Notes: generated by a model from the letters alone, not told the origin. 64,000 nt of DNA from Streptomyces tendae (GCF_014650435.1 NZ_BMUY01000015.1:124001-188000); one strand, 5' to 3'. Positions 33,911 through 43,096 are shown, counted from the first letter of the stretch. Program-made: numbers and translations.

Positions 33911-35734
33911 GTGCCCACTCACTCCGTACCGCGCCCGGAGTACCCGCGACCGCAGTTCGTGCGCCGCGACTGGCTCAACCTGAACGGCGCCTGGCAGTTC
34001 GAGACCGACCGGGGGGACAGCGGCCTCGAACGCGGTCTGCTCGACCGCGAGCTGCGCGACGAGATCCTCGTCCCCTTCCCGCCCGAGTCCGAGCTGTCCG
34101 GCATCGGCGACACCGACTTCCTGGAGGCCGTCTGGTACCGGCGGGCCCTCACCCTGCCCGCCGCCTGGGCCGGACGCCGCGTACTGCTGCACTTCGGCGC
34201 CGTCGACCACGACACCACCGTGTGGGCCGACGGCAAGGAGGTCGCCCGGCACCGCGGCGGCTTCACGCCCTTCACCGCCGACCTCGGCGACATCGCCGGC
34301 GCGGGGGAGGAGGTCGTCATCACCGTCCGGGCCCGCGACCCCAAGTCCGGCCCGCAGGCCCGCGGCAAGCAGGCGATCAAGTACGCCAACCACGACTGCA
34401 ACTACACCCGCGTAACTGGCATCTGGCAGACCGTCTGGCTGGAGCCCGTACCCGTCGCGCACCTGCGGCGCCCGCGGATCACCCCCGACCTGGCCGGCTC
34501 CGCCTTCCACCTCGAACTGCCCCTGTCCGGCAACCGCCCGGGCCACCGGGTGCGCGCCGTCCTCAGCGACGCCGACGGCGAGGTGAGCCGCGCCGAGGCC
34601 CGCGCCGACCTGGACCTCGCCCCGCGCCTGCACCTGCCGGTCCCGGACGAGCGGCGGCGCGAGTGGGGCCCGGACGACCCCCACCTGTACGACCTGCGTC
34701 TCGAACTGCTCGACGCAGCGGGCCAGGTGGTCGACAGCGCGGAGAGTTACGCGGGACTGCGCGCGGTGGGACTGCGCGGCAAGGCCGTCCTGCTCAACGG
34801 CCGCCCCGTCTTCCAGCGCCTCGTCCTCGACCAGGGCTGGTACCCGGACGGGCTGATGACCGCACCCACCGACGAGGCCCTGGTACGGGACATCGAGCTG
34901 GCCATGGCGGCCGGGTTCAACGGGGCCCGGCTGCACCAGAAGGTCTTCGAGGAGCGCTTCCTCCACCACGCCGACCGCCTCGGCTACCTGGTCTGGGGCG
35001 AGTTCGGCGACTGGGGCTGCGAGACGGGCGGCTCCTCCGGCGACAACCAGAAGCCCGACGCCTCCTACGTCGCCCAGTGGCTGGAGGCGCTGGAACGCGA
35101 CTACTCGCACCCCTCGATCATCGGCTGGTGCCCGCTGAACGAGACCTACCAGAAGCTGCACGACCGGGTCACCCAACTCGACGACGTGACCCGGGCGATG
35201 TTCCTGGCCACCAAGGCCATGGACACCACCCGCCCCGTCGTCGACGCCTCCGGCTACGCCCACCGGGTCGCCGAGACCGACATCTACGACTCCCACAACT
35301 ACGAACAGGACCCCGCCGCCTTCCGGCAGTTGATGTCCGGCCTCGCCAAGGACGCGCCCTACGTCAACGCCCATGAGAGCGGGGCCGCCTACTCCCAGCC
35401 CTACCGCGGCCAGCCGTACTTCGTCAGCGAGTTCGGCGGCATCTGGTGGGACCCTCAGGCGGCCGCCGACCGTTCCGGCGAGGACCGCACCGTCTCCTGG
35501 GGCTACGGGGAACGCGTCCGGGGCGAGGACGAGTTCCACGAACGGTTCAGCGGCCTCACCGAGGTCCTGCTCGGCGACCGCGACATGTTCGGCTACTGCT
35601 ACACCCAGTTGACCGACGTCTTCCAGGAGCAGAACGGCATCTACCGCTTCGACCGGAGCGAGAAGCTCGACGTCGCCCGCGTCCGCGACGCCCAGCTGCG
35701 CCCCGCGGCCATCGAGGAGCCGGACGCCCGGTAA
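33911..35734 (+). CDS. GH2 family glycosidase
   Basis: 607 residues from a GTG at 33911 (GGAGCAT upstream). It has the GH2 order: sugar-binding jelly roll, immunoglobulin-like domain, TIM barrel. The acid/base is the glutamate in WCPLNETY and the nucleophile is in VSEFGGIWW. No signal peptide, so it acts in the cytoplasm on what the ABC importer brings in. GH2 enzymes remove beta-galactose, beta-glucuronate or beta-mannose, and some remove alpha-arabinose; the specificity here cannot be read. It is last in the operon and ends at a strong terminator. Confidence 0.92.
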   Translation: MPTHSVPRPEYPRPQFVRRDWLNLNGAWQFETDRGDSGLERGLLDRELRDEILVPFPPESELSGIGDTDFLEAVWYRRALTLPAAWAGRRVLLHFGAVDHDTTVWADGKEVARHRGGFTPFTADLGDIAGAGEEVVITVRARDPKSGPQARGKQAIKYANHDCNYTRVTGIWQTVWLEPVPVAHLRRPRITPDLAGSAFHLELPLSGNRPGHRVRAVLSDADGEVSRAEARADLDLAPRLHLPVPDERRREWGPDDPHLYDLRLELLDAAGQVVDSAESYAGLRAVGLRGKAVLLNGRPVFQRLVLDQGWYPDGLMTAPTDEALVRDIELAMAAGFNGARLHQKVFEERFLHHADRLGYLVWGEFGDWGCETGGSSGDNQKPDASYVAQWLEALERDYSHPSIIGWCPLNETYQKLHDRVTQLDDVTRAMFLATKAMDTTRPVVDASGYAHRVAETDIYDSHNYEQDPAAFRQLMSGLAKDAPYVNAHESGAAYSQPYRGQPYFVSEFGGIWWDPQAAADRSGEDRTVSWGYGERVRGEDEFHERFSGLTEVLLGDRDMFGYCYTQLTDVFQEQNGIYRFDRSEKLDVARVRDAQLRPAAIEEPDAR

Positions 35735-35740
35735 CGAGGC

Positions 35741-35774
35741 CGGGGCCGGAGGCGCATCCCCGCCTCCGGCCCCG
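35741..35774. terminator. Bidirectional terminator
   Basis: A perfect 14-bp stem around CATCCC: CGGGGCCGGAGGCG (35741-35754) with CGCCTCCGGCCCCG (35761-35774). It lies between the convergent GH2 and TauD-type genes. Confidence 0.85.
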
Positions 35775-35785
35775 TACCCGGGGGA

Positions 35786-36724
35786 TCAGAACGGCCGGTC
35801 GCCCTCGACGGCGACGCGCTCGGCGACCCGGCGCTCGGACCCGTAGTCACCCACCGCGTAGTGCTGTGTGGCCCGGTTGTCCCAGAAGGCGATGTCACCG
35901 GGCTGCCAGCGCCAGCGCACCTGGTACTCCGGCACGTGCGCCTGCTGGAACAGGAAGCGCAGCAGCCGGTCGCTCTCGTCGCGGTCCAGGCCGGTGATGT
36001 GCGTGGTGAAGGACGTGTTGACGAACAGCATGCGCCGCCCCGTCTCCGGATGCGTGCGCACGACCGGGTGCTCCACGGGCGGGAACAGGTCCTGGTGCGG
36101 CAGCAGCCGCTCGGTCCCGTAGAACCGCGCGAAGCCCGGGATGAAGTCGTGCACCGCCCGGGCGCCGTCGATGCGGTCCTTCACCTCCGGGGGCAGGTTG
36201 TCGTAGGCCGCCGCCATGTCCGCCCACATCGTGTCCCCGCCGAACGGCGGCACCTCGCGCAGCTGGAGCACCGCGCCGAGGGCGGGGCGCTCGCGGAAGG
36301 TGACATCGGTGTGCCACACGTTCTCGTACGTCGGTGCGGCCCCGGCGCCCTTGTCGAACCGGACGACGTCGTCGCTGGAACCGGCGGCGAGCAGCGGGTT
36401 GGTCTCCAACTCGCCCCAGTTGCGGGCGAAGTCGCGCTGCTCGGCGGACGTGAGGTGCTGGGCGCGGAAGAACAGCACCTTCCACTCCAGCAGGGCGCGG
36501 TTCAACTCCTCGCGCAGCACGGGGGTGAGCGGGCGCGAGAGGTCGACGCCCCGCAGCTCGGCGCCGATGGTGCGCGCCTGCGGGACGACCTCGAAGTGTT
36601 CGTAGGGCCGGTCCTGCCATCCCTCCGGCAGGCGGCGCAGGATGCGCCGGCCCTCGTAGATCCCGTCCCCCGGGATGCGTGCTGGGCGCAGGACGGTGCT
36701 CGGACCGACGGACGTGACGGACAT
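35786..36724 (-). CDS. TauD/TfdA family dioxygenase
   Basis: 312 residues from the ATG at 36724, behind a strong GGGGAGGA site. The Fe(II)/2-oxoglutarate facial triad is visible: HxD in VWHTDVTF and the distal histidine in ATQHYAVGDY, with the 2-oxoglutarate arginine in ERRVAERV. The family hydroxylates sulfonates such as taurine or other acids, releasing sulfite or an aldehyde. It lies behind a leaderless small ORF and a good promoter, so it is probably its own transcript. Taurine specificity is not certain. Confidence 0.9.
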   Translation of the reverse strand: MSVTSVGPSTVLRPARIPGDGIYEGRRILRRLPEGWQDRPYEHFEVVPQARTIGAELRGVDLSRPLTPVLREELNRALLEWKVLFFRAQHLTSAEQRDFARNWGELETNPLLAAGSSDDVVRFDKGAGAAPTYENVWHTDVTFRERPALGAVLQLREVPPFGGDTMWADMAAAYDNLPPEVKDRIDGARAVHDFIPGFARFYGTERLLPHQDLFPPVEHPVVRTHPETGRRMLFVNTSFTTHITGLDRDESDRLLRFLFQQAHVPEYQVRWRWQPGDIAFWDNRATQHYAVGDYGSERRVAERVAVEGDRPF

Positions 36725-36896
36725 GGGAGTCCTCCCCTTGTATGACGTACGCGTGAGATCCGGCCGGGGACGGCGCGGGACCACCGCCGAGCGGCCGGGG
36801 AAACGAGGTGCTGCGGGTGCTCCGGGCCGTGGACCGGAGAGAAGGCCGACGGACTACGACGCGACGGGCGTCGGACGGTCGGTACGAGGAAGGCCG

Positions 36897-36977
36897 TTAG
36901 AGGCCGGAACGCTCACAGCCGGTCCGCTCGGGCACGCGGGGACACTCCGCGATGGTGCCGAACCGGTGTGTGGTCAT
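36897..36977 (-). CDS. Leaderless small ORF before the TauD gene
   Basis: A 26-residue peptide beginning MTTHRFGTIAEC, with a second cysteine in TGCERSGL; both Cys codons are TGT, rare here. Its ATG is seven bases after a good -10 box, so the transcript would begin at or next to the start codon. The 172-base gap from its stop to the TauD start holds several weak GC-rich stems and the TauD ribosome site. It may be a regulatory leader peptide. Homology was not checked. Confidence 0.5.
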   Translation of the reverse strand: MTTHRFGTIAECPRVPERTGCERSGL

Positions 36978-36984
36978 GACACCG

Positions 36985-37013
36985 ATTGTGTGATCTTCGC
37001 CCGTCCGTGTCAA
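36985..37013 (-). promoter_or_regulatory. Promoter driving the small ORF and TauD gene
   Basis: On the minus strand TTGACA (37013-37008) and CACAAT (36990-36985) are exactly 17 bases apart. It lies at the stop codon of the upstream amidotransferase gene. Confidence 0.75.
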
Positions 37014-37018
37014 CAGGG

Positions 37019-37852
37019 TCACGGTTGACGCGGAACGAAGGGGAGCAGGTCGTCCCCCTCCGGCTGGACGACGCCGTAGCTGTTCTCGGGCACCTTGTTC
37101 CACACGCCGGGCAGGTCGCCCAGGGGCTCCGAAACGATCAGGCGGGTGCTGTCGGACGCTTCCCTGAGGAACGGCAACGAGGGATGCAGCGCGCGCAGGC
37201 TCTCCACCCGGCTGCTGTAGTAGAGCGAGCGCGACTGGGCCTGGCTGGAGTAGCGGAAGGCCCACAGGCGGTGTCCGTCGGTCACGGCGACCGTCATCTG
37301 CAGCGGGAACTCCACGCCGTGCTCGTGGCCGATCTCCTCCACCAGCCCCGCCATCCGGGCCACGGCACCGGGAGGGTCCTCCTCCAGGCCGAGCGTGAGC
37401 GCCAGATAGAACATCATCTCCGAGTCGGTCGATCCCTCGATGTCGAGGTACAGCCGCGGATCGACGGCCAGGGCGAGGTCCCGGCGCAGCCGGTGGAACT
37501 CGGCGATCGCGCCGTTGTGCATCCACATCCACCGGCCGTGGCGGAACGGGTGGCAGTTGGTCTGCTGCACGGGGCTGCCCGTGGAGGCCCGGATGTGCGC
37601 GAAGAACAGGGGCGAGCGGACATGGCTCGCGATCTCCCGCAGGTTGCGGTTGCTCCAGGCCGGCCCGATCTCCCGGACGATCGCGGGGGTCGTCATCTCA
37701 GGCCCGAACCAGCCGACGCCGAACCCGTCCCCGTTCGTCGTCTCGACGCCCATGCGGGCGTGCAGACTCTGGTCGATGAGCGAGTGCTCGGGCTGGTAGA
37801 GCAGGGTCTCCAGGAGCACGGGTGTCCCGGAGTAGGCGAGCCATCGGCACAT
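37019..37852 (-). CDS. Class II glutamine amidotransferase (EgtC-like)
   Basis: 277 residues. It starts MCRWLAYSGTP, so Cys2 becomes the N-terminal nucleophile of an Ntn hydrolase after Met removal. Other family blocks are NGDGFGVGWFG and FAHIRASTG, then NCHPF and WMWMHNG. EgtC, the closest named member, removes gamma-glutamate in ergothioneine synthesis; YafJ-type relatives are alternatives. It follows a GCS2-type ligase gene with a 40-base gap in the same direction. EgtB and EgtD genes are not here, so the substrate may differ. Confidence 0.88.
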   Translation of the reverse strand: MCRWLAYSGTPVLLETLLYQPEHSLIDQSLHARMGVETTNGDGFGVGWFGPEMTTPAIVREIGPAWSNRNLREIASHVRSPLFFAHIRASTGSPVQQTNCHPFRHGRWMWMHNGAIAEFHRLRRDLALAVDPRLYLDIEGSTDSEMMFYLALTLGLEEDPPGAVARMAGLVEEIGHEHGVEFPLQMTVAVTDGHRLWAFRYSSQAQSRSLYYSSRVESLRALHPSLPFLREASDSTRLIVSEPLGDLPGVWNKVPENSYGVVQPEGDDLLPFVPRQP

Positions 37853-37892
37853 CGCTCCGTCGCCTCCCTAGCGGCCTCGGGCGCCCCGGACG

Positions 37893-39371
37893 TCAGTCGA
37901 CCGGCCAGGTGTGCACCGGGGCGTTGAGGTGCATGTAGTCCATGTACTGCTGGGTCATCCTGCGCAGCGCCTCGTGGCGGCCGGGCCGGGCGCCGGCGTC
38001 GATGTGGTGGAACATCTCCTTCTGCCAGACCGCGCCGTTGCGGCCGGTGACGCACCGCTGCTCGATGATGCCGAGCAGCGGCTCCCGCCAGGCGGAGTCC
38101 ATGCCCGACAGCTCCAGTCCCCGGTGCGCCAGCGGCAGCAGTCGGCGCAGGACCAGTTCGGGCACCGTCACCTCGCCCACTCCGGGCCAGTACAGGTGTG
38201 CCTCGATGCCGTGCCGGGCGGCGGTGTGCAGGTTGTCCTCGGCGACCGAGAAGGACATCCGCGACCAGACCGGCCGTTCCTCCTCCACCAGGGCCCGGGT
38301 GAGCCCGTAGTAGAAGGCGCCGTTGGCGAGGGTGTCGGCGACGGTCGGGCCCGCGGGCAGGACCCGGTTCTCCACGCGCACGTGCGGTTTGTCGTGGGCG
38401 ACCGCGTAGACGGGCCGGTTCCAGCGGTAGATGGTGCCGTTGTGGAGGGTGAGTTCGCCCAGTTCCGGGATGTCGCCGCGGTCGAGGGTCGCGGCGGGGT
38501 CCTGTTCGTCGCACAGCGGCAGCAGCGCCGGGAAGTAGCGCAGGTTCTCCTCGAACAGGTCGAAGACGCTGTTGATCCAGCGCTCCCCGAACCACACCCG
38601 GGGCCTGACCCCCTGGGCCTTGATCTCCTGCGGCCGGGTGTCGGTGGCCTGTTCGAACAGGGGGATGCGGCTCTCGTGCCACAGTTCCTTGCCGAGCAGG
38701 AAGGGCGAGTTGGCCGCGAGGGCGACCTGGACACCGGCGATGGCCTGTGCGGCGTTCCAGTAGTCGGGAAACTCCTCCGGGGCGACCTGGAGGTGGAACT
38801 GGGTGCTGGTGCAGGCGGCCTCGGGTGTGATCGTGTCGGCGTAGGTCCGCAGGCGGTCGACGCCGTCCACCTCGATGTGCAGGTCCTCGCCCCGGGCGGC
38901 GAACACCTGGTCGTTGAGCAGTCGGTAGCGCGGGTTCTCCGACAGGGCCGCCTCGCCCACGTCCGACTGGCGCAGTGTGGGCAGGGTGCCGACCATGATC
39001 AGGTGGGCGCCGACCGACGCGGCGCGGTCCTCGGCATGGTTCAGGGCAGCACGGATCTCGGTCTCCCAGGCGTCGGGGCCGCCCGCCGTCAGCTGCCGGG
39101 GCGGGATGTTGATCTCCAGGTTGAACCGGCCCAGCTCGGTGGACCAGGCGGGGTCCGCGATCGCTTCGAGGGCGTCGCTGTTGCGCATCGCCGGTTCGCC
39201 CCGGTCGTCGACCAGGTTCAGCTCGATCTCCAGGCCGACCTGGGGCCGCTCGGTCTCGAACCGGGACTCGCGCAGCATCTGCGCGAAGGCCTCCAGGCAC
39301 TCCTGCATCTTGATCCGGTACCGGCGGCGGTCCTCGCGGGTGAAGACCAGCGCCGGGACGTCCCGTCCCAT
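37893..39371 (-). CDS. GCS2-type glutamate-cysteine ligase family protein
   Basis: 492 residues from the ATG at 39371, with GGAGGACCG upstream. The GCS2 core is clear: QVGLEIELNLVDDRG (metal/glutamate site), RFNLEINIPP, and TSTQFHLQVAPEEF. The family joins the gamma-carboxyl of glutamate to an amine, classically cysteine, using ATP. The adjacent EgtC-like hydrolase could remove the gamma-glutamyl group again, as EgtA and EgtC do. The C-terminus (MTQQYMDYMHLNAPVHTW) is well conserved in this actinobacterial group. Confidence 0.85.
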   Translation of the reverse strand: MGRDVPALVFTREDRRRYRIKMQECLEAFAQMLRESRFETERPQVGLEIELNLVDDRGEPAMRNSDALEAIADPAWSTELGRFNLEINIPPRQLTAGGPDAWETEIRAALNHAEDRAASVGAHLIMVGTLPTLRQSDVGEAALSENPRYRLLNDQVFAARGEDLHIEVDGVDRLRTYADTITPEAACTSTQFHLQVAPEEFPDYWNAAQAIAGVQVALAANSPFLLGKELWHESRIPLFEQATDTRPQEIKAQGVRPRVWFGERWINSVFDLFEENLRYFPALLPLCDEQDPAATLDRGDIPELGELTLHNGTIYRWNRPVYAVAHDKPHVRVENRVLPAGPTVADTLANGAFYYGLTRALVEEERPVWSRMSFSVAEDNLHTAARHGIEAHLYWPGVGEVTVPELVLRRLLPLAHRGLELSGMDSAWREPLLGIIEQRCVTGRNGAVWQKEMFHHIDAGARPGRHEALRRMTQQYMDYMHLNAPVHTWPVD

Positions 39372-39453
39372 CGGTCCTCCCGGGGTTGCCTTCCTCGGAC
39401 GCTCCTCCGTCCCAGCGTCGCACCACCCGGCGCACCCCACCAGACGGGACGGA

Positions 39454-39490
39454 ACGGGGGTCCACCGCACCGAATGCGGTGGACCCCCGT
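39454..39490. terminator. Terminator of the cyclophilin gene
   Basis: A perfect 16-bp stem, ACGGGGGTCCACCGCA (39454-39469) with TGCGGTGGACCCCCGT (39475-39490), and a five-base loop, 32 bases past the cyclophilin stop. Confidence 0.85.
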
Positions 39491-39521
39491 CGCTTCAGGT
39501 CCTGGCGGGGCCGATCAGGCC

Positions 39522-40019
39522 CTACAGCTTGCCGGACGCGCGCACCGTGATCTTCTTGGACGTCTTGCCCGAGGGCGAGGAACCGTAGCTCTCGATCTTG
39601 TCCACCACGTCCGTGCCCTCGACGACCTTGCCGAAGACGACGTGCTTGCCGTCCAGCCACGAGGTGACGACGGTGGTGATGAAGAACTGCGAGCCGTTGG
39701 TGTTCGGGCCCGCGTTCGCCATGGAGAGCAGGTACGGCTCGGTGTGCTTCAGCTGGAAGTTCTCGTCCTCGAACTTCGCGCCGTAGATGCTCTTGCCCCC
39801 GGTGCCGTTGCCCGCGGTGAAGTCACCGCCCTGGAGCATGAACTGCGGGATCACACGGTGGAACGAGGAACCCGCGTAGCCGAAGCCGTGCTCGCCGGTG
39901 GCCAGCTCCAGGAAGTTCCTGGCGGTCTTGGGGGTGACGTCGTCGAAGAGTTCGAAGACGATGCGGCCCGCGTTCTCGCCGGCGATGTCGATGTCGAAGT
40001 AAACCTTGGAATTGCTCAT
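39522..40019 (-). CDS. Cyclophilin peptidyl-prolyl isomerase
   Basis: 165 residues, cytoplasmic (no signal peptide). VYFDIDIAGENAGRIVFELF opens the fold, and the active-site residues lie in YAGSSFHRVIPQFMLQGGDF (Arg, Phe, Met, Gln) and the NGSQFF segment. Catalyses cis-trans isomerisation of Xaa-Pro bonds during folding. It is followed by a strong terminator and separated from the gap gene by 49 bases on the same strand. Confidence 0.95.
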   Translation of the reverse strand: MSNSKVYFDIDIAGENAGRIVFELFDDVTPKTARNFLELATGEHGFGYAGSSFHRVIPQFMLQGGDFTAGNGTGGKSIYGAKFEDENFQLKHTEPYLLSMANAGPNTNGSQFFITTVVTSWLDGKHVVFGKVVEGTDVVDKIESYGSSPSGKTSKKITVRASGKL

Positions 40020-40068
40020 CGCACCATTGTTACGTGTGACCCCCGGTGATGCCGAATCGGCTGCCCGT

Positions 40069-41067
40069 TCAGCTGGTGGCGAGCAGTCCGAGGGTGTCGA
40101 TCACGCGGTTGGAGAAGCCCCACTCGTTGTCGTACCAGGCGACCACCTTGACGTGTCGGCCGTCCACGCGGGTCAGGGCCGAGTCGAAGATCGACGAGGC
40201 CGGGTTGCCCGTGATGTCGGAGGAGACCAGCGGGTCCTCGGAGTACTCCAGCACTCCGGCGAGCGGCCCGTCGGCGGCCGTGCGGTAGGCGGCCAGCACG
40301 TCCTCGCGCGTCACGTCGCGGGCGACGGTCGTGTTCAGCTCGACGATCGAGCCCACCGGGACCGGCACGCGGATCGAGTCGCCCGACAGCTTGCCGTCCA
40401 GGCCCGGCAGCACGAGGCCGATCGCCTTGGCGGCGCCCGTCGTGGTCGGCACGATGTTCACCCCGGCGGCGCGGGCTCGGCGCGGGTCGCGGTGCGGGCC
40501 GTCCTGGAGGTTCTGCTCCTGGGTGTAGGCGTGCACGGTCGTCATGAAGCCGTGCTCGATGCCGGCGAGCTCGTCCAGGACGGCGGCGAGCGGCGCGAGG
40601 GCGTTGGTGGTGCAGGACGCGTTGGAGACGATCGTGTGCGCGGCCGGGTCGTAGGCGTCGGTGTTCACGCCGTAGGCGAGTGTCACGTCGGCGCCGCTCG
40701 ACGGGGCGCTGACCAGGACCTTCCGCGCACCCGCGGTCAGGTGGGCACGGGCGGCGTCGGCCGAGGTGAAGCGGCCGGTCGCCTCCAGCACGATGTCGAC
40801 GCCGAGCTCCGCCCAGGGCAGCCGGGCCGGCTCGCGCTCGGCGAGCACCTTGATGCGGTGCCCGTCGACGACCAGGGTGTCCCCGTCGACGGTCACCGGG
40901 CGGCCGAGCCGGCCGGCCGTCGAGTCGAAGGCGAGCAGGCGGGCCAGGGTGGCGGGCTCCGTGAGGTCGTTGACGGCGACGACCTCGAGCTTCGTGTCGC
41001 GTTCGAGCAGTGCGCGCAGCACATTGCGCCCGATGCGGCCGAATCCGTTGATGCCGATGCGAGTCAT
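40069..41067 (-). CDS. gap: Glyceraldehyde-3-phosphate dehydrogenase
   Basis: 332 residues from the ATG at 41067; the frame extends upstream without support. NAD site INGFGRIGRNVLRAL at the N-terminus, catalytic cysteine in NASCTTNALAPL (near residue 151), and the conserved WYDNEWGFSNRV near the end. Converts glyceraldehyde-3-phosphate to 1,3-bisphosphoglycerate in glycolysis. From memory, this chromosomal position in S. coelicolor carries gap2, one of several gap genes. The 162-base region up to the GlxA-like gene is GC-rich with no clear signal. Confidence 0.96.
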   Translation of the reverse strand: MTRIGINGFGRIGRNVLRALLERDTKLEVVAVNDLTEPATLARLLAFDSTAGRLGRPVTVDGDTLVVDGHRIKVLAEREPARLPWAELGVDIVLEATGRFTSADAARAHLTAGARKVLVSAPSSGADVTLAYGVNTDAYDPAAHTIVSNASCTTNALAPLAAVLDELAGIEHGFMTTVHAYTQEQNLQDGPHRDPRRARAAGVNIVPTTTGAAKAIGLVLPGLDGKLSGDSIRVPVPVGSIVELNTTVARDVTREDVLAAYRTAADGPLAGVLEYSEDPLVSSDITGNPASSIFDSALTRVDGRHVKVVAWYDNEWGFSNRVIDTLGLLATS

Positions 41068-41229
41068 GAGTGGTGTGTCCCTTCCGTTTCGCCACCAGGT
41101 CCTTCGCCACCAGGCTCGCGCACGCCGGAGGGGTGTGGCAGCGGCGTGAGTGCCACGGTTCGCAAGGATCACGCCACGTGCAAGGTGCCAGGCGCCGGGC
41201 CAGGTGCGGGGGCCGGGCGCGCGGCCCGG

Positions 41230-42186
41230 CTATTCGCCCCTGGCGAAGGTGCGCCGGTACTCGCTCGGGGTGGTGCCGAGGATGCGCTGGAAGTGGAGCC
41301 GCAGGTTCGCGCCGGTGCCGAGGCCCACCTCGGCCGCGATCTGCTCGACGCCGCGCTCGGAGCGTTCGAGCAGCTCACGGGCCAGGTCGACACGGGCCCG
41401 CATGACCCACTGCATCGGCGTGTACCCGGTGTCCTCGACGAACCGCCGGGAGAGGGTGCGCGCCGACACCGCCGCGTGTCGGGCCAGCGCCTCCAGAGTG
41501 AGCGGCTCGCCGAGCCGGCGCAGCGCCCACTCGCGGGTGGCGGCGAACCGCTCGCCGAGCGGCTCGGGCACGCTGCGGGGCACGTACTGGGCCTGCCCGC
41601 CGCTGCGGTAGGGGGCCGCCACGAGGCGGCGGGCCGCGTGGTTCGAGGCGGCCACTCCGAGGTCGCCGCGCAGGATGTGCAGGCACAGGTCGATGCCGGA
41701 GGCGGCGCCCGCCGACGTCAGGACACTGCCCTCGTCCACGAACAGCACGTTCTCGTCCACCCGCACGCGCGGATGTTTCGCCGCGAGGGCCCGCGTGTAG
41801 TGCCAGTGGGTGGTGGCGCGTCTGCCGTCGAGCAGGCCCGTGGCGGCGAGCGCGAACGCGCCGGTGGAGATGGCGGCCAGTCGCGCGCCCCGGCCGTGGG
41901 CCTCCGTCAGCGCGTCGATGACGGCCCGCGGCGGTTCGTCGACGTCGGGCGACCGGTAACCGGGGAGGAAGACCACGTCGGCCCACGCCAGGGCGTCGAG
42001 GCCGTGGGCGACGTGGTACGACAGGCCGTCGCCCCCGGTCACCAGGCCGGGAGCCGCGCCGCACACCCGCACCTCGTACGGCATGCTTGCCCGTGTCGTG
42101 AAGACCTGCGCCGGGATGCCGACGTCGAGCGGTTTCGCGCCTTCGAGCACGAGGACGGCGACGCGGCGCAGGCGGGAGGGCGGCAC
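41230..42186 (-). CDS. GlxA-type AraC regulator with DJ-1/PfpI domain
   Basis: 318 residues. The N-terminal part is a class I glutamine-amidotransferase-like (DJ-1/PfpI) domain: VAVLVLEGAKPLDVGIPAQVF, and AISTGAFALAATGLL at the nucleophile elbow, where Thr-Gly stands instead of Cys, so it is a ligand sensor. The C-terminal part is an AraC DNA-binding domain (RHAAVSARTLSRRFVEDTGYTP region; GLGTGANLRLHFQRILG). The regulated target is unknown; it lies immediately upstream of gap on the same strand. Confidence 0.9.
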   Translation of the reverse strand: MPPSRLRRVAVLVLEGAKPLDVGIPAQVFTTRASMPYEVRVCGAAPGLVTGGDGLSYHVAHGLDALAWADVVFLPGYRSPDVDEPPRAVIDALTEAHGRGARLAAISTGAFALAATGLLDGRRATTHWHYTRALAAKHPRVRVDENVLFVDEGSVLTSAGAASGIDLCLHILRGDLGVAASNHAARRLVAAPYRSGGQAQYVPRSVPEPLGERFAATREWALRRLGEPLTLEALARHAAVSARTLSRRFVEDTGYTPMQWVMRARVDLARELLERSERGVEQIAAEVGLGTGANLRLHFQRILGTTPSEYRRTFARGE

Positions 42187-42220
42187 GGGAAGAGCCTACG
42201 CGGGGGAGGGGGTACCGGGG

Positions 42221-43096
42221 TCAGCCCAGGCCGAGGACGCTCATCGTGTGCTCGGCCATGCGCCGCTCGCCGAGGGCGTTGGGGTGCACGGGGACGAGGC
42301 TGTGCCCGAACAGCAGCGGCTCGATCCAGCGGGTGCCCGGGGCCTCGCAGGCGTCGTGGCCGTCGGAGACCGTGGAGAAGTCCACGTAGGTGGCTCCGGT
42401 CTCCTCGGCGGCGCGCCGCACCGCGTCGTTGAGGTGCGCCTGGATCGCCCGCAGGTAGGGCACGTCACCGGCGGCGACGGGCAGCTTCACGAAGCAGGAC
42501 GGGTCGGCGGTGGCCGGGGTGATCCACGGGTAGCCGAGGGCTGCCACCCTGGCGTGCGGCGCCTCGGCGCGGACGTCGAGGAGCGCCTGCTTGAGCGCGG
42601 GATACGTGTTGGCCTCGATCTCGTCGTCGAAGGAGGAGCCGTGCTTGTCCTTGCAGGGGCTGCCCTTGCCGCCGCTGAGGACGCCCGCCGTGCCGCAGGC
42701 CGTGATGGCGTTGATGAAGGTGCTGTTGTCGTTGCCGCCGATGGTGAGCGTGACCAGGTCCGTGCCGGTGTCGAGCGCGTCCAACTGCGGGGCCGTGCCC
42801 GGGTACTGGGCCTGCCTGAAGTGGGCGGTCTGCGCCGCGCCGCAGGTGACGTCCTTGAGACGGGCGCCCGTGGTGGCCGCCATGACGTGGGGGTAGTTGG
42901 CCGTCGAGCGCAGACAGAGCAGGTTGGTGGGGTCGACGGGCAGGACGCCCGAGCCGGCGCTGTAACTGTCGCCGAGGGCGACGTAGTCCAGCGTGTCGGG
43001 GGTGGCGTGGGCGGCGGCGTCCGTGAGACCGAGGGCCAGTGTGGCGACGGCAGCTGCTGTCGCGGTCATGACACGGCGAAGGGCGTGCTTCGGCAT
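42221..43096 (-). CDS. Secreted SGNH esterase/lipase
   Basis: 291 residues. A signal peptide (about 1-31) ends AAAHA. All SGNH blocks are present: GDSYSAG with Ser44, the glycine in block II (around CGAAQT), GGND, and the C-terminal PVHPNALGE with the catalytic His. Six cysteines probably form three disulfides, as in Streptomyces scabies/rimosus-type lipases. It hydrolyses esters or lipids outside the cell. A palindromic operator overlaps its promoter. Confidence 0.93.
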   Translation of the reverse strand: MPKHALRRVMTATAAAVATLALGLTDAAAHATPDTLDYVALGDSYSAGSGVLPVDPTNLLCLRSTANYPHVMAATTGARLKDVTCGAAQTAHFRQAQYPGTAPQLDALDTGTDLVTLTIGGNDNSTFINAITACGTAGVLSGGKGSPCKDKHGSSFDDEIEANTYPALKQALLDVRAEAPHARVAALGYPWITPATADPSCFVKLPVAAGDVPYLRAIQAHLNDAVRRAAEETGATYVDFSTVSDGHDACEAPGTRWIEPLLFGHSLVPVHPNALGERRMAEHTMSVLGLG

